A stretch of 45,362 nt of DNA from Erysipelotrichaceae bacterium (GTDB lineage: Bacteria > Bacillota_I > Bacilli_A > Erysipelotrichales > Erysipelotrichaceae), in contig JALENJ010000055.1 of the NCBI GenBank assembly GCA_022767445.1, positions 1-45,362 of the forward strand, read 5' to 3'. Both the position numbers and the translations under genes were made by a program. Shown one piece after another: positions 45,257-45,362 of the stretch. The notes under the pieces are model-generated. The model saw only the letters and a program-made list of their open reading frames with translations, did no database searches and had not been told where the DNA came from. How positions within the stretch are numbered: position 1 is the stretch's first letter; every line of letters begins with the position of its first letter.

Positions 45257-45362
45257 ATGGGAAGAAAAGCTAAATATACAAAAGAACAAAAGGTACAGGC
45301 TTGTGAAGATTATTTAAGTGGAAGAAAATCTTCAGAACAAATAAAGATTGAATTGAACATGG
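45257..45362 (+). CDS. IS3-type transposase OrfA, N-terminal part (partial)
   Basis: The frame from the ATG at 45257 runs off the right edge after 35 codons. It begins MGRKAKYTKEQKVQACEDYL and continues with SSEQIK, the start of the helix-turn-helix found in OrfA proteins of IS3-family (IS150-like) elements. AAGGTGGG lies 8 bp upstream. The element's left end is probably within 45166-45200, just after the acetyltransferase stop. Terminal repeats cannot be defined from one end. Confidence 0.75.
   Translation, partial: MGRKAKYTKEQKVQACEDYLSGRKSSEQIKIELNM

Overview
The window looks like part of the chromosome of a low-to-moderate GC member of the Bacillota, most probably an Erysipelotrichia/Erysipelotrichaceae-type bacterium. 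This is inferred from gene content and order (mnmE-tatD-rnmV-rsmA-ispE-glmU-prs; hprK-lgt-ppaX; rapZ-yvcK-whiA), AGGAGG ribosome sites, a T-box leader on metG and PTS transporters. The species cannot be named from sequence reading alone.

Layout. 1-9.4 kb: the tail of a possible surface protein, a convergent DbpA-type RNA helicase, then a tight housekeeping run for tRNA modification (mnmE), TatD nuclease, 5S rRNA maturation (rnmV), 16S rRNA methylation (rsmA), isoprenoid synthesis (ispE), UDP-GlcNAc synthesis (a GlmU lacking its acetyltransferase half) and PRPP synthesis (prs). A ywnB/ywnA-like oxidoreductase/Rrf2 pair with a clear promoter and a 25-bp palindromic operator follows, then a cold-shock gene. 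9.5-11.8 kb: metG behind a T-box leader.

11.8-25.9 kb: a carbohydrate island, more AT-rich in style than its surroundings and bracketed by two copies of a terminator-like repeat. It holds a Sde182/DUF1593-type protein, a PTS EIIBC, a LacI-type regulator, a sugar isomerase, a split transketolase, an FGGY kinase, an MBL hydrolase, a GH1 6-phospho-beta-glucosidase and a large GH106-like protein. Isomerase + kinase + split transketolase is the gene set of the non-oxidative D-apiose pathway, so catabolism of an apiosylated or similar plant glycoside is the working hypothesis.

25.9-31 kb: DUF1304 membrane protein, NAD kinase, and a PTS-like EIIBC whose phospho-cysteine position is aspartate. Then comes a 535-bp gene-poor stretch, a small membrane protein, and an AAA/DUF4143 ATPase whose promoter is framed by two 30-bp palindromes.

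31-45.4 kb: mutS-uvrA; hprK (an active-site His appears to be Ser) followed by an Lgt-like/HAD (PpaX-like) fusion; a glycosyltransferase with a C-terminal MarR-like domain; rapZ-yvcK-whiA with a small membrane protein and two acyltransferase-fold genes. The right edge enters an IS3-type transposase gene whose ribosome site lies in an inverted repeat.

The most notable items are the island and its boundaries, three unusual domain architectures (Lgt-HAD, GT2-MarR, truncated GlmU), two apparent losses of catalytic residues in PTS-related proteins (EIIB Cys to Asp, HprK His to Ser), and the paired palindromes controlling the AAA ATPase.
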